From Streptomyces rubellomurinus (GTDB lineage Bacteria > Actinomycetota > Actinomycetes > Streptomycetales > Streptomycetaceae), in assembly GCF_000961885.1 (NCBI RefSeq), contig NZ_JZKH01000019.1, forward strand, positions 1 through 64,000: a stretch of 64,000 nucleotides of DNA. Reading direction: 5' to 3'. Below the pieces are notes generated by a model. That model did not search any database and was not told where the DNA came from. It saw only the letters and a list, made by a program, of their open reading frames with translations. The position numbers and the translations under genes were made by a program. Shown one piece after another: positions 34,041 to 42,460 of the stretch; within the stretch, counting starts at the first letter, position 1, and every line of letters starts with the position of its first letter.

Positions 34041-34415
34041 ATGTCGCCCGTCATCAGGCACTCGGACGCCCAGACCACCACCAAGATCAAGACCGCGCTG
34101 GAAGCCGAGAACATCTCCGGCCACATCGCAGGCTTCCGGGACAAGGCGAGGGCCCACCTGCGAGAAGCGATGACCAGTAAGCCGGTCGTGGGTGAGACCG
34201 TGGAATTCTACCTCAACGGCAGTGACGACTACCTGGGCAGCGGCGTGACCAACGGCCAGGGCATCGCGAGCTGCGAGAGCGGCGGTCACATCACCAGGCT
34301 GCAGGAGTCGATCCAGGCGTGGCAGGAGGGCTACACCGCGAAGTACCTGGGGGGCGAGAAGTACGAGCCGGCCCCGGACTCGATCGGAAACGTCAACCTG
34401 ATCCCCGGCCTCTGA
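34041..34415 (+). CDS. hypothetical protein at the head of the tandem family
   Basis: 124 residues from ATG 34041 (AGGGAG upstream). A helical N-terminus (TTTKIKTALEAENISGHIAG) is followed by a beta-sandwich-like part, GETVEFYLNGSDDYLGSGVT and GQGIASCESGGHI, recalling Ig-like/big domains (VeF...g...lgsgvTd..G.asc), then YLGGEKYEPAP. No signal peptide. It ends 10 bp before the next gene and is probably co-transcribed with it. Confidence 0.6.
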   Translation: MSPVIRHSDAQTTTKIKTALEAENISGHIAGFRDKARAHLREAMTSKPVVGETVEFYLNGSDDYLGSGVTNGQGIASCESGGHITRLQESIQAWQEGYTAKYLGGEKYEPAPDSIGNVNLIPGL

Positions 34416-34425
34416 GGCGGCTGAC

Positions 34426-34974
34426 ATGCGAAAGCAGACCGCCACCGCCACCCCCACCGCCTCGGCCGCGCCGATCCCGAACTTCATCAAGGACGGCACG
34501 TTCCGCAAGCCCGCTGCGGCCCCCGACCCCTCCGTGGAGGTCAAAGCCCCGGAGCCGGACGCCATGGGAGCCTGGGACGTCACCAGCGGCTCCGTGGTGA
34601 TCTACAGCCCGGGCCTCGCCCAGGCCGGCCACCAGGCCGCTGACATCGGTGCCGCCGTTCTGGAACAGGACTTCGAGGCACCCGTGGGCGCGAAGGTCGA
34701 GATCACCTGGACGCACAGCCGCAACTCCGACGCGAGCTGCCCGCAGACCAACCAGGCCTACGGCGCCCAGGTGCTGGACCCCAACGGGCAGACCGTCGTC
34801 TCGCACAGCTACGAACCGGACGGCGTGGGCTTCAGCCCGATCCCGTCCGACAAGACGCTGAAGTTCACCGTCAACAGCGGGTCCCCGTACACCCTCCGCT
34901 TCACCGGCCGGACCCCGGACTCCTGCGGTGCGCTGATCTACAACGTGGTCGGCCAGGGCACCGGAAGGTCCTGA
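34426..34974 (+). CDS. carbohydrate-binding-like (DUF642-type) protein
   Basis: 182 residues. After a Thr/Ala-rich start, IPNFIKDGTFRKP opens a jelly-roll-like domain (WDVTSGSVVIYSPG, QAADIGAAVLEQDFEAPVG, ITWTHSRNSDASCPQTNQAY, ending YTLRFTGRTPDSCGALIYNV). The G-x-F-x-x-P opening, the W-x-V...V pattern and the paired Cys near the end resemble DUF642/galactose-binding-like domains. No secretion signal is visible, which is unusual for such folds. It shares its domain with the N-terminal parts of the two following proteins. Confidence 0.6.
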   Translation: MRKQTATATPTASAAPIPNFIKDGTFRKPAAAPDPSVEVKAPEPDAMGAWDVTSGSVVIYSPGLAQAGHQAADIGAAVLEQDFEAPVGAKVEITWTHSRNSDASCPQTNQAYGAQVLDPNGQTVVSHSYEPDGVGFSPIPSDKTLKFTVNSGSPYTLRFTGRTPDSCGALIYNVVGQGTGRS

Positions 34975-35050
34975 CCGCAAACCTGCGGCGGCCTCCGGCC
35001 GCCGCAGGTCCCTCTCCTGCCCGCGCTCGTACCCGGAGGTGGAGCCCCCC

Positions 35051-36016
35051 ATGGCAGCGGACATCACGAACCCGGCCTTCGCCCAGCCGGCGGTCGAGCC
35101 GCCGAGCGAGTTCATCACCGTCTCCGGCCCGGACCGGCGCACGATTCCGGGGTGGCGGGTGGCGCGGGGGAAGGTGCAGATCCTTCCTCTCAAGGAGAAC
35201 CAACGGCCGCACGGTGACGGCCGGGTGGCCCAGGCGGTGCGGCTCAAGGAAGGCAGCAACCCCGAAGGCATCGGTGAGATCTGCCAGGAGATCCGCACCA
35301 CTCCGGGCAGCAAGGTCACGCTGACCTGGTTCGAGTCCCCCGACATCACGATCGCCTCGCGCTCGGCCACGAACGAGCAGAGCTACAGCGTGGCCGTCCA
35401 GCCCGCCATGGGCGACAGCGTCGGGCCGGTGACGTTCTACCCGGGGGACGACGTGCGCGGGCCGCACTGGAAGGCGCGCAGGCTCGACTTCACGGCCGCC
35501 GCCGAAGTCACCACCATCGAGTTCAGCACGCTGATCCAGGGCATGCAGGGCCCGCTCATCACCGGGCTGAACGCCACGGACGGCAGCCCCACGCCCCCTC
35601 CGCCGGTCACCGACCTCAGGGTGCGCCAGCCGGACTCGGCCGAGGCGGCTCCCGGGCAGACGGCCAAGCTCAACGTCGAGATCGCGGCGCAGACGGACGC
35701 CCCGGTGGAGAAGGACGGCGTCCGGCAGGTGTTCACGGCGCCGACCGGCTTCGACTTCACCGGCGGGGCCTCGTACGGCTACTACTTCGGCACCCCGCCC
35801 CACCCGACCGGGAACCTGAACGCCACGCTCAGCCCTGACGGCAGGACGATCACCGTCACCGACCGGATCGCCATCAACACCTCGCCGCAGACGCAGCACG
35901 CCGTCACCTACACCTTCGGTGTGCAGGCGACGCGGGACGCGCTGCCCGGCACCCACACCGACGGGTCGGCCACGGTCGGCTCGCGGAGCATCCCCCTCAC
36001 CGCCACCATCCGCTAG
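35051..36016 (+). CDS. two-domain protein: jelly-roll N-domain plus VFTAPTGF domain
   Basis: 321 residues. Residues 1-180 form a DUF642-like beta domain (starting ITNPAFAQP, with GSKVTLTWFESPDI), followed by a Pro linker (TPPPPVTDL) and a domain of about 130 residues starting LRVRQPDSAEAAPGQTAKLN. The core of the latter is QVFTAPTGFDFTGGASYGYY, then TPPHPTGNL, NTSPQ, YTF and PGTHTDGSATVGS. The same domain recurs in three other genes here. No signal peptide or membrane segment. ATG 35051 with GGAGGTGGAG upstream. Confidence 0.65.
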   Translation: MAADITNPAFAQPAVEPPSEFITVSGPDRRTIPGWRVARGKVQILPLKENQRPHGDGRVAQAVRLKEGSNPEGIGEICQEIRTTPGSKVTLTWFESPDITIASRSATNEQSYSVAVQPAMGDSVGPVTFYPGDDVRGPHWKARRLDFTAAAEVTTIEFSTLIQGMQGPLITGLNATDGSPTPPPPVTDLRVRQPDSAEAAPGQTAKLNVEIAAQTDAPVEKDGVRQVFTAPTGFDFTGGASYGYYFGTPPHPTGNLNATLSPDGRTITVTDRIAINTSPQTQHAVTYTFGVQATRDALPGTHTDGSATVGSRSIPLTATIR

Positions 36017-36025
36017 AGGAAACCC

Positions 36026-36955
36026 ATGGCACAGCTGATCAGGAACGGCACCTTCGCCCGCCCCTTCGCCGGCGACGTCGACTACTACCGCATCAACGGC
36101 GGCAACGCGGACCGCCTCGAAGGCTGGACGATGACCACCCCCCTGGTGGGCGTGGACGTGTACGGCACCCAGGTGTCCCGTTCCCACTACCAGGCAGTGG
36201 ACCTGAACGGCGACGACAGGAACGGCATCTCGCAGGACTTCTCGCCCACGACCGGCAAGCGCGTGAGGATCACCTGGCAGGCGTGCCAGAACCCCCACGT
36301 CGGCTGGTGCCTGCACGCGCCGACCCAGAGCTACGAAGCCTTCGTGACGGACTCCGGCGGTGCCGTCGTCGCGAAGGGCGGCTACACCCCGCTCCCGACC
36401 TGGAGCCAGGCCGAGCCGCTGACCTTCCTCGCCACGGGCAGCGCGTACACGCTCACCTTCTCCTCGCAGACCAACGGCTGGTGCGGCGCCACCATCACCG
36501 GTGTCATCGCCGACGAGATCGACGACCCGCCGCCTCCGCCGCCTCCGAGCACCGACTTCCAGCTGCGCCAGCCCGACCCCGTCCAGGCCGCGCCCGGCGG
36601 GTCGACGACGGTCAACGTCGAGATCGCCGCCCGCTCGGACGCCCCCGTGGACAAGGCCGTCCCGCAGGTCTTCACGGCGCCGACCGGCTTCCTCTTCACC
36701 GGCGCGGCCTCGTACGGCTACTACTTCGGGGAGCCGCCCCACCCGGTGGGGAACCTGACGACCGTGCTCGGCGACGGCGGCCGGACCATCACCGTCAGCG
36801 ATCCGATCGCCATCAACACCTCGCCGCAGACGCGCCACGCGGTCACCTACACCTTCGCCCTCCAGGCGAAGCAGGGGGCGGTGCCCGGGACCTACGCCGA
36901 CGGGTCGGCCAAGGTCGGCTCGCAGAGCATCCCGCTCATCGCCACCGTCCGCTGA
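36026..36955 (+). CDS. two-domain protein: jelly-roll N-domain plus VFTAPTGF domain (paralogue)
   Basis: 309 residues with the same order as the preceding protein: LIRNGTFARPFAGDVDYYRI, WQACQNPHVGWCLHAP and FSSQTNGWCGATITGVIAD in the first domain, a PPPPPPS linker, then LRQPDPVQAAPGGSTTVNVE and QVFTAPTGFLFTGAASYGYY with the same closing motif. The two are clearly duplicates. It lies 9 bp after the previous stop, so it is in the same operon. Confidence 0.65.
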   Translation: MAQLIRNGTFARPFAGDVDYYRINGGNADRLEGWTMTTPLVGVDVYGTQVSRSHYQAVDLNGDDRNGISQDFSPTTGKRVRITWQACQNPHVGWCLHAPTQSYEAFVTDSGGAVVAKGGYTPLPTWSQAEPLTFLATGSAYTLTFSSQTNGWCGATITGVIADEIDDPPPPPPPSTDFQLRQPDPVQAAPGGSTTVNVEIAARSDAPVDKAVPQVFTAPTGFLFTGAASYGYYFGEPPHPVGNLTTVLGDGGRTITVSDPIAINTSPQTRHAVTYTFALQAKQGAVPGTYADGSAKVGSQSIPLIATVR

Positions 36956-37022
36956 CGGTCCTCGACGCGAGTCAGAGGCCACAGGCCAACCAGAACAGGC
37001 CAACCAGATGGGAGACCGCGCA

Positions 37023-37481
37023 ATGATGAATCATGCCAGCGCCGACGGGCAACCGTGGATCGTCACCCCGGTCAGTGCGATCACGGTGGAGCAGCGGACC
37101 GACGTGAAGGCCGAAGCGGCGCCCGGCCAGACGACGAAGATCAACGTCGGTATCTCCAACGATGTGGTCGTCCCGTCCTGGGACCTCCTGCAGGTCTTCA
37201 CGGCGCCGACCGGCTTCGTCTTCACCGGCGGGGCCTCGTACGGCTATTACTTCGGGGCCGCGCCGCACCCGGTGGGGAACCTGAACACCACGCTGAGTGA
37301 CGGCGGCGGGACCATCACCGTTCACGACCCCCTCGACCTGAACACCTCGCCGCAGAAGTCGGGACAAGTCATCTACACCTTCGCCCTCCGGGCGAAACCC
37401 GACGCGGTCCCCGGCACCCATGCCAGCGGGTTGGCCAGGGTCGCCACACAGACGGCCCCGCTCACCGCGACCGTCCGCTGA
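37023..37481 (+). CDS. single VFTAPTGF-domain protein
   Basis: 152 residues consisting essentially of the second domain of the two previous proteins: VEQRTDVKAEAAPGQTTKIN, QVFTAPTGFVFTGGASYGYY, NTSPQKSGQVIYTFALRAKP, PGTHASGLARVATQ. ATG 37023 is chosen because GGGAG lies nine bases upstream. The final 20 bp overlap the convergent wecB-like gene. Confidence 0.65.
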   Translation: MMNHASADGQPWIVTPVSAITVEQRTDVKAEAAPGQTTKINVGISNDVVVPSWDLLQVFTAPTGFVFTGGASYGYYFGAAPHPVGNLNTTLSDGGGTITVHDPLDLNTSPQKSGQVIYTFALRAKPDAVPGTHASGLARVATQTAPLTATVR

Positions 37482-38673
37482 CGGGTTCCGGCCGCCACTC
37501 GGCGGGCCGGTCCCGGTGGCCCAGCAGCCAGCCGCAGGCGGCGGCCGAGCGCTCGCCCGCTCGGCCGTCGCCGTACGGGTTCGGGCGGGCGGACGGCGGG
37601 CCGGAGTGCGCGAACTCTCCGTAGCCGAGGGCGAGTTCCTCCTCCGCTGCCGCCACGATGTCGGCTTCCTTCGTCCCCACCAGCCGGGCCACCCGCTGCT
37701 CCAGGCCCTCCACCCGCTCGGTGTTCTCCCGGGTGACGAGGACCGGGAGGCCGAAGGCCGCCGCCTCCTCCTGGATCCCGCCCGAGTCGGTGATCACCAG
37801 CCGCGCCCGGCTCAGCAGCCGACTGAACGGCGCGTACGCGACCGGGCCGGGCAGCAGCACGTTGGGCAGGCCGCGCAGCTCGGCCTCGATGGCGCTGCGC
37901 ACCACCGGGTTCATGTGCGCGGCGACCAGGAAGGTCAACTCCCGGTGGCGGAGGCTGAGTTCGGCGACCGCCCGACTGATCCGGGCGATCGGCTCGCCCC
38001 AGTTCTCCCGCCGGTGCGCCGTCACCACGACCACCGGCGCGCCGATCGCCTCCACCCGCCGCACCAGCGGGTCACGGGCCGCCGCCGGGCTGCGCCCGGC
38101 CAGTACCACCGCGTCGATCACCGTGTTGCCGGTCACCACCGTCGCCTCGCCGGACAGTCCGTCCCGCCGGAGGTTGCTCTCCGCGACCGGAGTCGGCGCC
38201 AGGTGCAGCGCCGACACCTGGGCGATCATCCGCCGGTGCGCCTCCTCGGGGAACGGGTTGCCGAGGTCGCCCGAGCGCAGGCCGGCCTCCACGTGCACGA
38301 CCGGGAGGGAGGACAGGAATCCCGCCATCGAGCCCGCGAGCGCGGACGTCGTGTCGCCCTGCACCACCACGGCCCGCCACCGTGCTCCCCGCAGGCAGCC
38401 GTCGACCTGGCGCAGCAACTGGGCCGTCAGCGTGGTCAGTGAGTCGTCGCGCCGGGGTGGTGCCAACGGGATGTCCGCGCGGAGGCCGAAGCAGGCCAGC
38501 ACCTCGTCGACGACCGGGCCGTGCTGTCCGGTGGCGACGAGGACCGGGTCCGCCCACGGCTGCTTGCGCAGCTCCAGCACGACGGGCGCCATCTTCACCG
38601 CCTCCGCGCGGGTGCCGACGATGCAGACGATCCGGTCCCGGCGGTGCGAGGTCGGCGAGGTCGGCGAGGTCAT
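37462..38673 (-). CDS. wecB: UDP-N-acetylglucosamine 2-epimerase (non-hydrolysing)
   Basis: 403 residues: IVCIVGTRAEAVKMAPVV at the N-terminus, then QGDTTSALAGSMAGF, HVEAGLRSGD, PFPEEAHRRM and a C-terminal half with TAHRRENWGEPI and ITDSGGIQEEAAAFGLPVLV and TRENTERVEG. All match the WecB/MnaA fold (GT-B), which converts UDP-GlcNAc to UDP-ManNAc for surface glycans. ATG 38673 follows AGGGAT. It is divergent from the small membrane protein and GT2 genes, a plausible shared surface-glycan function. Confidence 0.93.
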   Translation of the reverse strand: MTSPTSPTSHRRDRIVCIVGTRAEAVKMAPVVLELRKQPWADPVLVATGQHGPVVDEVLACFGLRADIPLAPPRRDDSLTTLTAQLLRQVDGCLRGARWRAVVVQGDTTSALAGSMAGFLSSLPVVHVEAGLRSGDLGNPFPEEAHRRMIAQVSALHLAPTPVAESNLRRDGLSGEATVVTGNTVIDAVVLAGRSPAAARDPLVRRVEAIGAPVVVVTAHRRENWGEPIARISRAVAELSLRHRELTFLVAAHMNPVVRSAIEAELRGLPNVLLPGPVAYAPFSRLLSRARLVITDSGGIQEEAAAFGLPVLVTRENTERVEGLEQRVARLVGTKEADIVAAAEEELALGYGEFAHSGPPSARPNPYGDGRAGERSAAACGWLLGHRDRPAEWRPEPVSGRSR

Positions 38674-38816
38674 GTGATCAATCCCTGGGCGAATGGGGGC
38701 CAGTGGCCCATGCATCCCACGCGGCGACGGCCGCGGCGTCGAAAACGCTCGGAGGGAGCAGGGGGTGCACCGGAATGGACGTTCGTACGCCATCAATCGA
38801 TCGGAAGCGCGCAACA

Positions 38817-39137
38817 ATGAACCCGAGCCAGCCATCCGCGAAAGGACCAGGTGACGACGTGTACGCCGCCGGCACGGTGATCTTCTACGGCCCCGCCGTC
38901 CACCGCCTCCTCCACAGGCGGTCGGACGGCCGCATCCGCCCCGCCGTCATCGCCGCCGGCGGTGTCGCGAGCGCCGCCGTGACCTTCCTGATCCTCCGCG
39001 CCCTGCGCCACCGCCGCCCCGGCCACGGGCTCGCGCCGACCGACTTCCTCCCGCCCCGCTACGCACCCGAGGCGACGCCCCCGGTGACGCCCGCCGCCTA
39101 CGAGCTGGCCGCCGGAGCCGAAGCCCCGCTGCCGTGA
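38817..39137 (+). CDS. small single-pass membrane protein upstream of GT2
   Basis: 106 residues from ATG 38817 (an ATG at 38775 is also possible). A central membrane segment (VIAAGGVASAAVTFLILRAL) is flanked by basic loops and followed by a Pro-rich tail (FLPPRYAPEATPPV). Its stop overlaps the GTG of the glycosyltransferase gene (GTGA), so it is translated together with it and may be its membrane partner. Not a recognised family. Confidence 0.6.
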   Translation: MNPSQPSAKGPGDDVYAAGTVIFYGPAVHRLLHRRSDGRIRPAVIAAGGVASAAVTFLILRALRHRRPGHGLAPTDFLPPRYAPEATPPVTPAAYELAAGAEAPLP

Positions 39138-40465
39138 GGCTGCTCAAGTGCGTGGACGCGATCGGCTACACCGTGATCGCCGCCTCCGCCTGCTACTTCG
39201 CCGTCGCCATGGGCTCCGGCCTGCGCGAACTACGGCGCCAGCGCACCGGATTGCCCGTCCAGGGCGATGCCCGCTACGGCAGCCCCCAACTCGGCCGGCG
39301 GGAGCGGCGGCCCCTGTACGTGCTGGTGCCCTGCCTCAACGAGGCTTCGGTGATCGGGCCCACCGTACGCGCGCTGACCGGGCCGGACACCACCGTCCTG
39401 GTCGTCGACGACGGCTCCGACGACGACACCGGGCGGATCGCGGCCGAGGCGGGAATCGAATCGGGTGACACCGTGACCGTCCTGCGCCGCGAGCCGCCCG
39501 ACGCGCGGCAGGGCAAGGGCGAGGCGCTCAACCACGCGATCGGCTACGCCCGCAGCCTGGTGGCGGGGCGCGGCGAGGACCCCGACGACGTGGTCGTCTG
39601 CGTGATGGACGCGGACGGCCGGCTCTCCGACCGGGCACTCGCGCACGTGATGCCGCTGTTCGACGACCCGGCCACCGGCGCCGTCCAGCTCGGCGTGCGG
39701 ATCCGCAACCGGCACGCCAACTTCCTCACCTGGTTCCAGGACTACCTGTTCTGGTCGATGGCCGCCGTCACCCAGCTCGGCCGGGACGCCACCGCGACGG
39801 TGAGCCTCGGCGGCAACGGCCAGTTCACCCGGCTCTCCGCGCTCGACAGCATCGGCGAACGCCCGTGGTCCGCCTCGCTCACCGAGGACCTGGACCTCGC
39901 GATCAGCCTCAGCGTGCGCGGCTGGCGCCTGCGCAGCACCGCGCACGCTTCCGTCGACCAGCAGGCCATCACGCAGCTGGGCCGCCTGATCCGGCAGCGC
40001 ACGCGCTGGTACCAGGGCCACATGACCGCCATCGCCCGCTGCGGCGAGATCTGGCGGGCGCCCGAGCTCGCGCACCTCTCCGCGCTGGAGCTGACCTGCT
40101 ACCTGCTCGTGCCGTGGGTGTTGGACCTGCCGTGGTCGCTGCTGTTCCAGTACTGCCTGGTCTGGTTCCTGCTGAACGCCAAGTGCGCGCTGGCGCGTTA
40201 CCACCCGTTCCCCGCGCTGCCCTGGGTGAGGGCGGGGTGGGCGCTGACGCTGCTCTCCTGGTACGCCGTCACCTTCGCGCCCGCGCTGGTCACCTCCGTG
40301 GTCTACCTGCGCCGGGACCGGCGGGTCGGACGGCTGCGGGCGGTGCTGCTCGGGCACTCCTTCGTGGTGATGAACTACCTGTCCTTCCTGTGCGCCTGGA
40401 AGGCGCTGATCCGGATGCTCCGGGGGCAGACGGGCTGGGCCAAGACGAGTCGGGAGCCGGGCTGA
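39134..40465 (+). CDS. membrane family 2 glycosyltransferase
   Basis: 443 residues. An N-terminal membrane helix is followed by a GT2 domain: YVLVPCLNEASVIGPTVRAL, LVVDDGSDDDTGRIA, CVMDADGRLSDRAL (DxD), SLGGNGQFTRLSAL, LTEDLDLAISLSVRGWRL, QRTRWYQGH (QxxRW). Several C-terminal membrane helices follow. This is the processive hyaluronan/chitin/cellulose-synthase-like arrangement. With wecB nearby a GlcNAc/ManNAc-containing surface polymer is plausible, but this is inference. Confidence 0.9.
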   Translation: MRLLKCVDAIGYTVIAASACYFAVAMGSGLRELRRQRTGLPVQGDARYGSPQLGRRERRPLYVLVPCLNEASVIGPTVRALTGPDTTVLVVDDGSDDDTGRIAAEAGIESGDTVTVLRREPPDARQGKGEALNHAIGYARSLVAGRGEDPDDVVVCVMDADGRLSDRALAHVMPLFDDPATGAVQLGVRIRNRHANFLTWFQDYLFWSMAAVTQLGRDATATVSLGGNGQFTRLSALDSIGERPWSASLTEDLDLAISLSVRGWRLRSTAHASVDQQAITQLGRLIRQRTRWYQGHMTAIARCGEIWRAPELAHLSALELTCYLLVPWVLDLPWSLLFQYCLVWFLLNAKCALARYHPFPALPWVRAGWALTLLSWYAVTFAPALVTSVVYLRRDRRVGRLRAVLLGHSFVVMNYLSFLCAWKALIRMLRGQTGWAKTSREPG

Positions 40466-40650
40466 GAACGGACGGGATTCGGCGGAACGGCGGTGTCCGA
40501 GCGCCGCCCGGGGTGCGGCCCCGGAGACCTCGACCCAGGATGGATCGAGGCGGCCCTGCCGCCAACGCCGTTCAGCGGATGCCCGGTTGGCCCCGAGCCG
40601 CCCGACCCTCCCGCCCCGGCCCTCGCCCACCTCGACAGGAGCACCCCATC

Positions 40651-41106
40651 ATGACCACGACCATCAGCGCCCCCGCCATGGCCGCCCTGCAGCAGCTGAA
40701 GATCTTCCAGTCCCGCAAGCTGGAGGCCAAGCCGGGCGAGCAGACGAACTTCGACCTCTCCATCACCGCCCCCGGCGACCATCCGGTCAGCTTGCCCTTC
40801 ACCGCGCAGACCTTCACCGCGCCGACCGGCTTCGTCTTCGACGACGCCGTACCGTTCGTCACGTACGCCTACTACAACCCGCGCGGTGAGCAGGGCAACA
40901 TGTCCGCCGAGATCGTCGCGGACGGCAAGGTGCTGGTGCTGTGGCACCCGATCGAGCTCAACACCAACGGCAAGGGCTCCCTGCTCGTCTACACGCTGTC
41001 GATGCGCGCCGACCCGCACGCGCAGCACGGCACCTACCTGGACGGCTCGGTGACCCTCGGCCTCTACGGCGGGACCAACTACGCCGGCATCATCGATCCG
41101 GCCTGA
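40651..41106 (+). CDS. VFTAPTGF-domain protein (divergent family member)
   Basis: 151 residues: MAALQQLKIFQSRKLEAKPG, then QTFTAPTGFVFDDAVPFVTY, LNTNGKGSLLVYTLSMRA and GTYLDGSVTLGLYGG. It aligns with the second domain of the 35-37 kb proteins but is more diverged. ATG 40651 with AGGAGC upstream. No signal peptide. A strong hairpin follows. Confidence 0.6.
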   Translation: MTTTISAPAMAALQQLKIFQSRKLEAKPGEQTNFDLSITAPGDHPVSLPFTAQTFTAPTGFVFDDAVPFVTYAYYNPRGEQGNMSAEIVADGKVLVLWHPIELNTNGKGSLLVYTLSMRADPHAQHGTYLDGSVTLGLYGGTNYAGIIDPA

Positions 41107-41124
41107 CCGGCCGCAGGATGTGAC

Positions 41125-41163
41125 GGGGGCGGCTGCGCGGTCGCCGCGCAGCCGCCCGCCCCC
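41125..41163. terminator. GC-rich hairpin terminator
   Basis: GGCTGCGCGG-TCG-CCGCGCAGCC (41131-41153) is extended on both sides by G-run/C-run pairing (GGGGGC with GCCCCC, one bulged C). It lies 19 bp after the previous stop. Confidence 0.75.
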
Positions 41164-41220
41164 ACCGGGGGTCGCGGCAGGAACGGACCGAGGAGTCCGG
41201 GCTGCCGGCAGAACTCTTGA

Positions 41221-41322
41221 TCAGGTGGCGAGGATGGTGTGGAGGGCGTCGAAGCCGCCGATGAGGTTCCACACCTGGTCGGGGGAGGCGGGGACGATGC
41301 GGCTGACGGAAGTGGAGGCCAT
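41221..41322 (-). pseudogene. N-terminal stub of an SRPBCC family protein
   Basis: A 33-residue frame reads ASTSVSRIVPASPDQVWNLI then GGFDALHTILAT and stops. The first 25 residues are the typical start of START/SRPBCC polyketide-cyclase-like proteins (...VWxLIGGFDxLPDWLP...), but the frame ends exactly where the hydrophobic pocket begins. No downstream continuation is recognisable, so the remainder has been lost. Confidence 0.5.
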
Positions 41323-41352
41323 GATCGGATGTCCTGACGGGGTGGGGGTGGT

Positions 41353-42363
41353 TCAGGCGCCGTGCGGCAGGGGGGCGGCCGGGCTGACGAGGCCGGCGGC
41401 GCGCAGCTCCTGCCAGAAGGCGGCGGGGACGGTCTCGTTGAGCGCCGCCCGGTCCTCGGCGATGCGGCCGGGCTTGGTGGCGCCGGCGACGACCGCGGCG
41501 GTGACCGGGTGGGCGAGGGAGAACTGCAGGGCGGCGGCCTTGATGCTGACGCCGTGCTTCGCGGCCAGGTCCTTGAGCCGGGTGACGCGCTCGATGATGT
41601 GCGCCGGGGCCTCCTGGTACTCGAAGTGGGTGCCGCCGGCGAGGACGCCGGAGCTGTAGGGGCCGCCGACGACCATGCCGACGCCCTGCTCCTGCGCCAT
41701 CGGCAGCAGCCGCTGGAGGGCGTGCTCGTGGTCGAGGAGGGTGTAGCGGCCGGCGAGGAGGAAGCCGTCCGGGCGGGGCTCGTCGAGGGACAGGGTGAGC
41801 TCGATCGGCTCGGTCCTGTTGACGCCCAGGCCCCAGGCCTTGATGACGCCCTCGTCGCGCAGGCGGGACAGGACGCGGAAGGCACCGGTGCGGGCCTCCT
41901 CGAACTTGGCCAGCCACTGGTCGCCGTGGAAGTCCTGGGCGATGTCGTGGACCCAGACGACGTCCAGGCGGTCGGTGCGCAGGCGCGCGAGGCTGTCCTC
42001 GATGGAGCGCTCGGTGGCCTCGGCGGTCCAGACGTGGAGCATCCTGTTGGGGTTGCCGTGCTCGAACAGGCCGCCCTTCTCGCCGAGTTCGCGGGCGCCC
42101 TCCTCCGGTTCGTCGAGGATGACGCGGCCGACCTTGGTGGAGAGCACGTACGCGTCGCGGGGCTTGGCGGAGAGGACCTCGCCGAGGCGCTCCTCGGCGA
42201 GGCCGGCGCCGTAGAAGGGGGCGGTGTCGTAGTAGCGGACGCCCTGCTGCCAGGCGGCCTCGACGGTGGCGGCCGCCTCGGTGTCGGGGATCGCACGGTA
42301 CATGTTGCCGAGCGGGGCGGTGCCGTAGCCGAGCTTGCCGGGGAGGAGTTCCTTGAGGGACAT
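41353..42363 (-). CDS. aldo/keto reductase (L-fucose dehydrogenase-like)
   Basis: 336 residues of AKR fold. YGTAPLGNMYRAIPDTEAA is followed by the catalytic Asp/Tyr region YYDTAPFYGAGLAEERLGEV, RLDVVWVHDI and QFSLAHPVTAAVVAGAT near the cofactor site. NADPH-dependent carbonyl or sugar dehydrogenase activity is expected. It is in a leftward cluster with a second AKR and an MFS pump. Confidence 0.9.
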   Translation of the reverse strand: MSLKELLPGKLGYGTAPLGNMYRAIPDTEAAATVEAAWQQGVRYYDTAPFYGAGLAEERLGEVLSAKPRDAYVLSTKVGRVILDEPEEGARELGEKGGLFEHGNPNRMLHVWTAEATERSIEDSLARLRTDRLDVVWVHDIAQDFHGDQWLAKFEEARTGAFRVLSRLRDEGVIKAWGLGVNRTEPIELTLSLDEPRPDGFLLAGRYTLLDHEHALQRLLPMAQEQGVGMVVGGPYSSGVLAGGTHFEYQEAPAHIIERVTRLKDLAAKHGVSIKAAALQFSLAHPVTAAVVAGATKPGRIAEDRAALNETVPAAFWQELRAAGLVSPAAPLPHGA

Positions 42364-42460
42364 GGTGGTGCCTTTTCCGAACGGGGAGTGCGGGGGTGCG
42401 AGGGTCGCCGGGCCGGCCGTGAGGGGCCGGCCCGTAGCGGGCTTCCGGGGGCGGGGTCGG

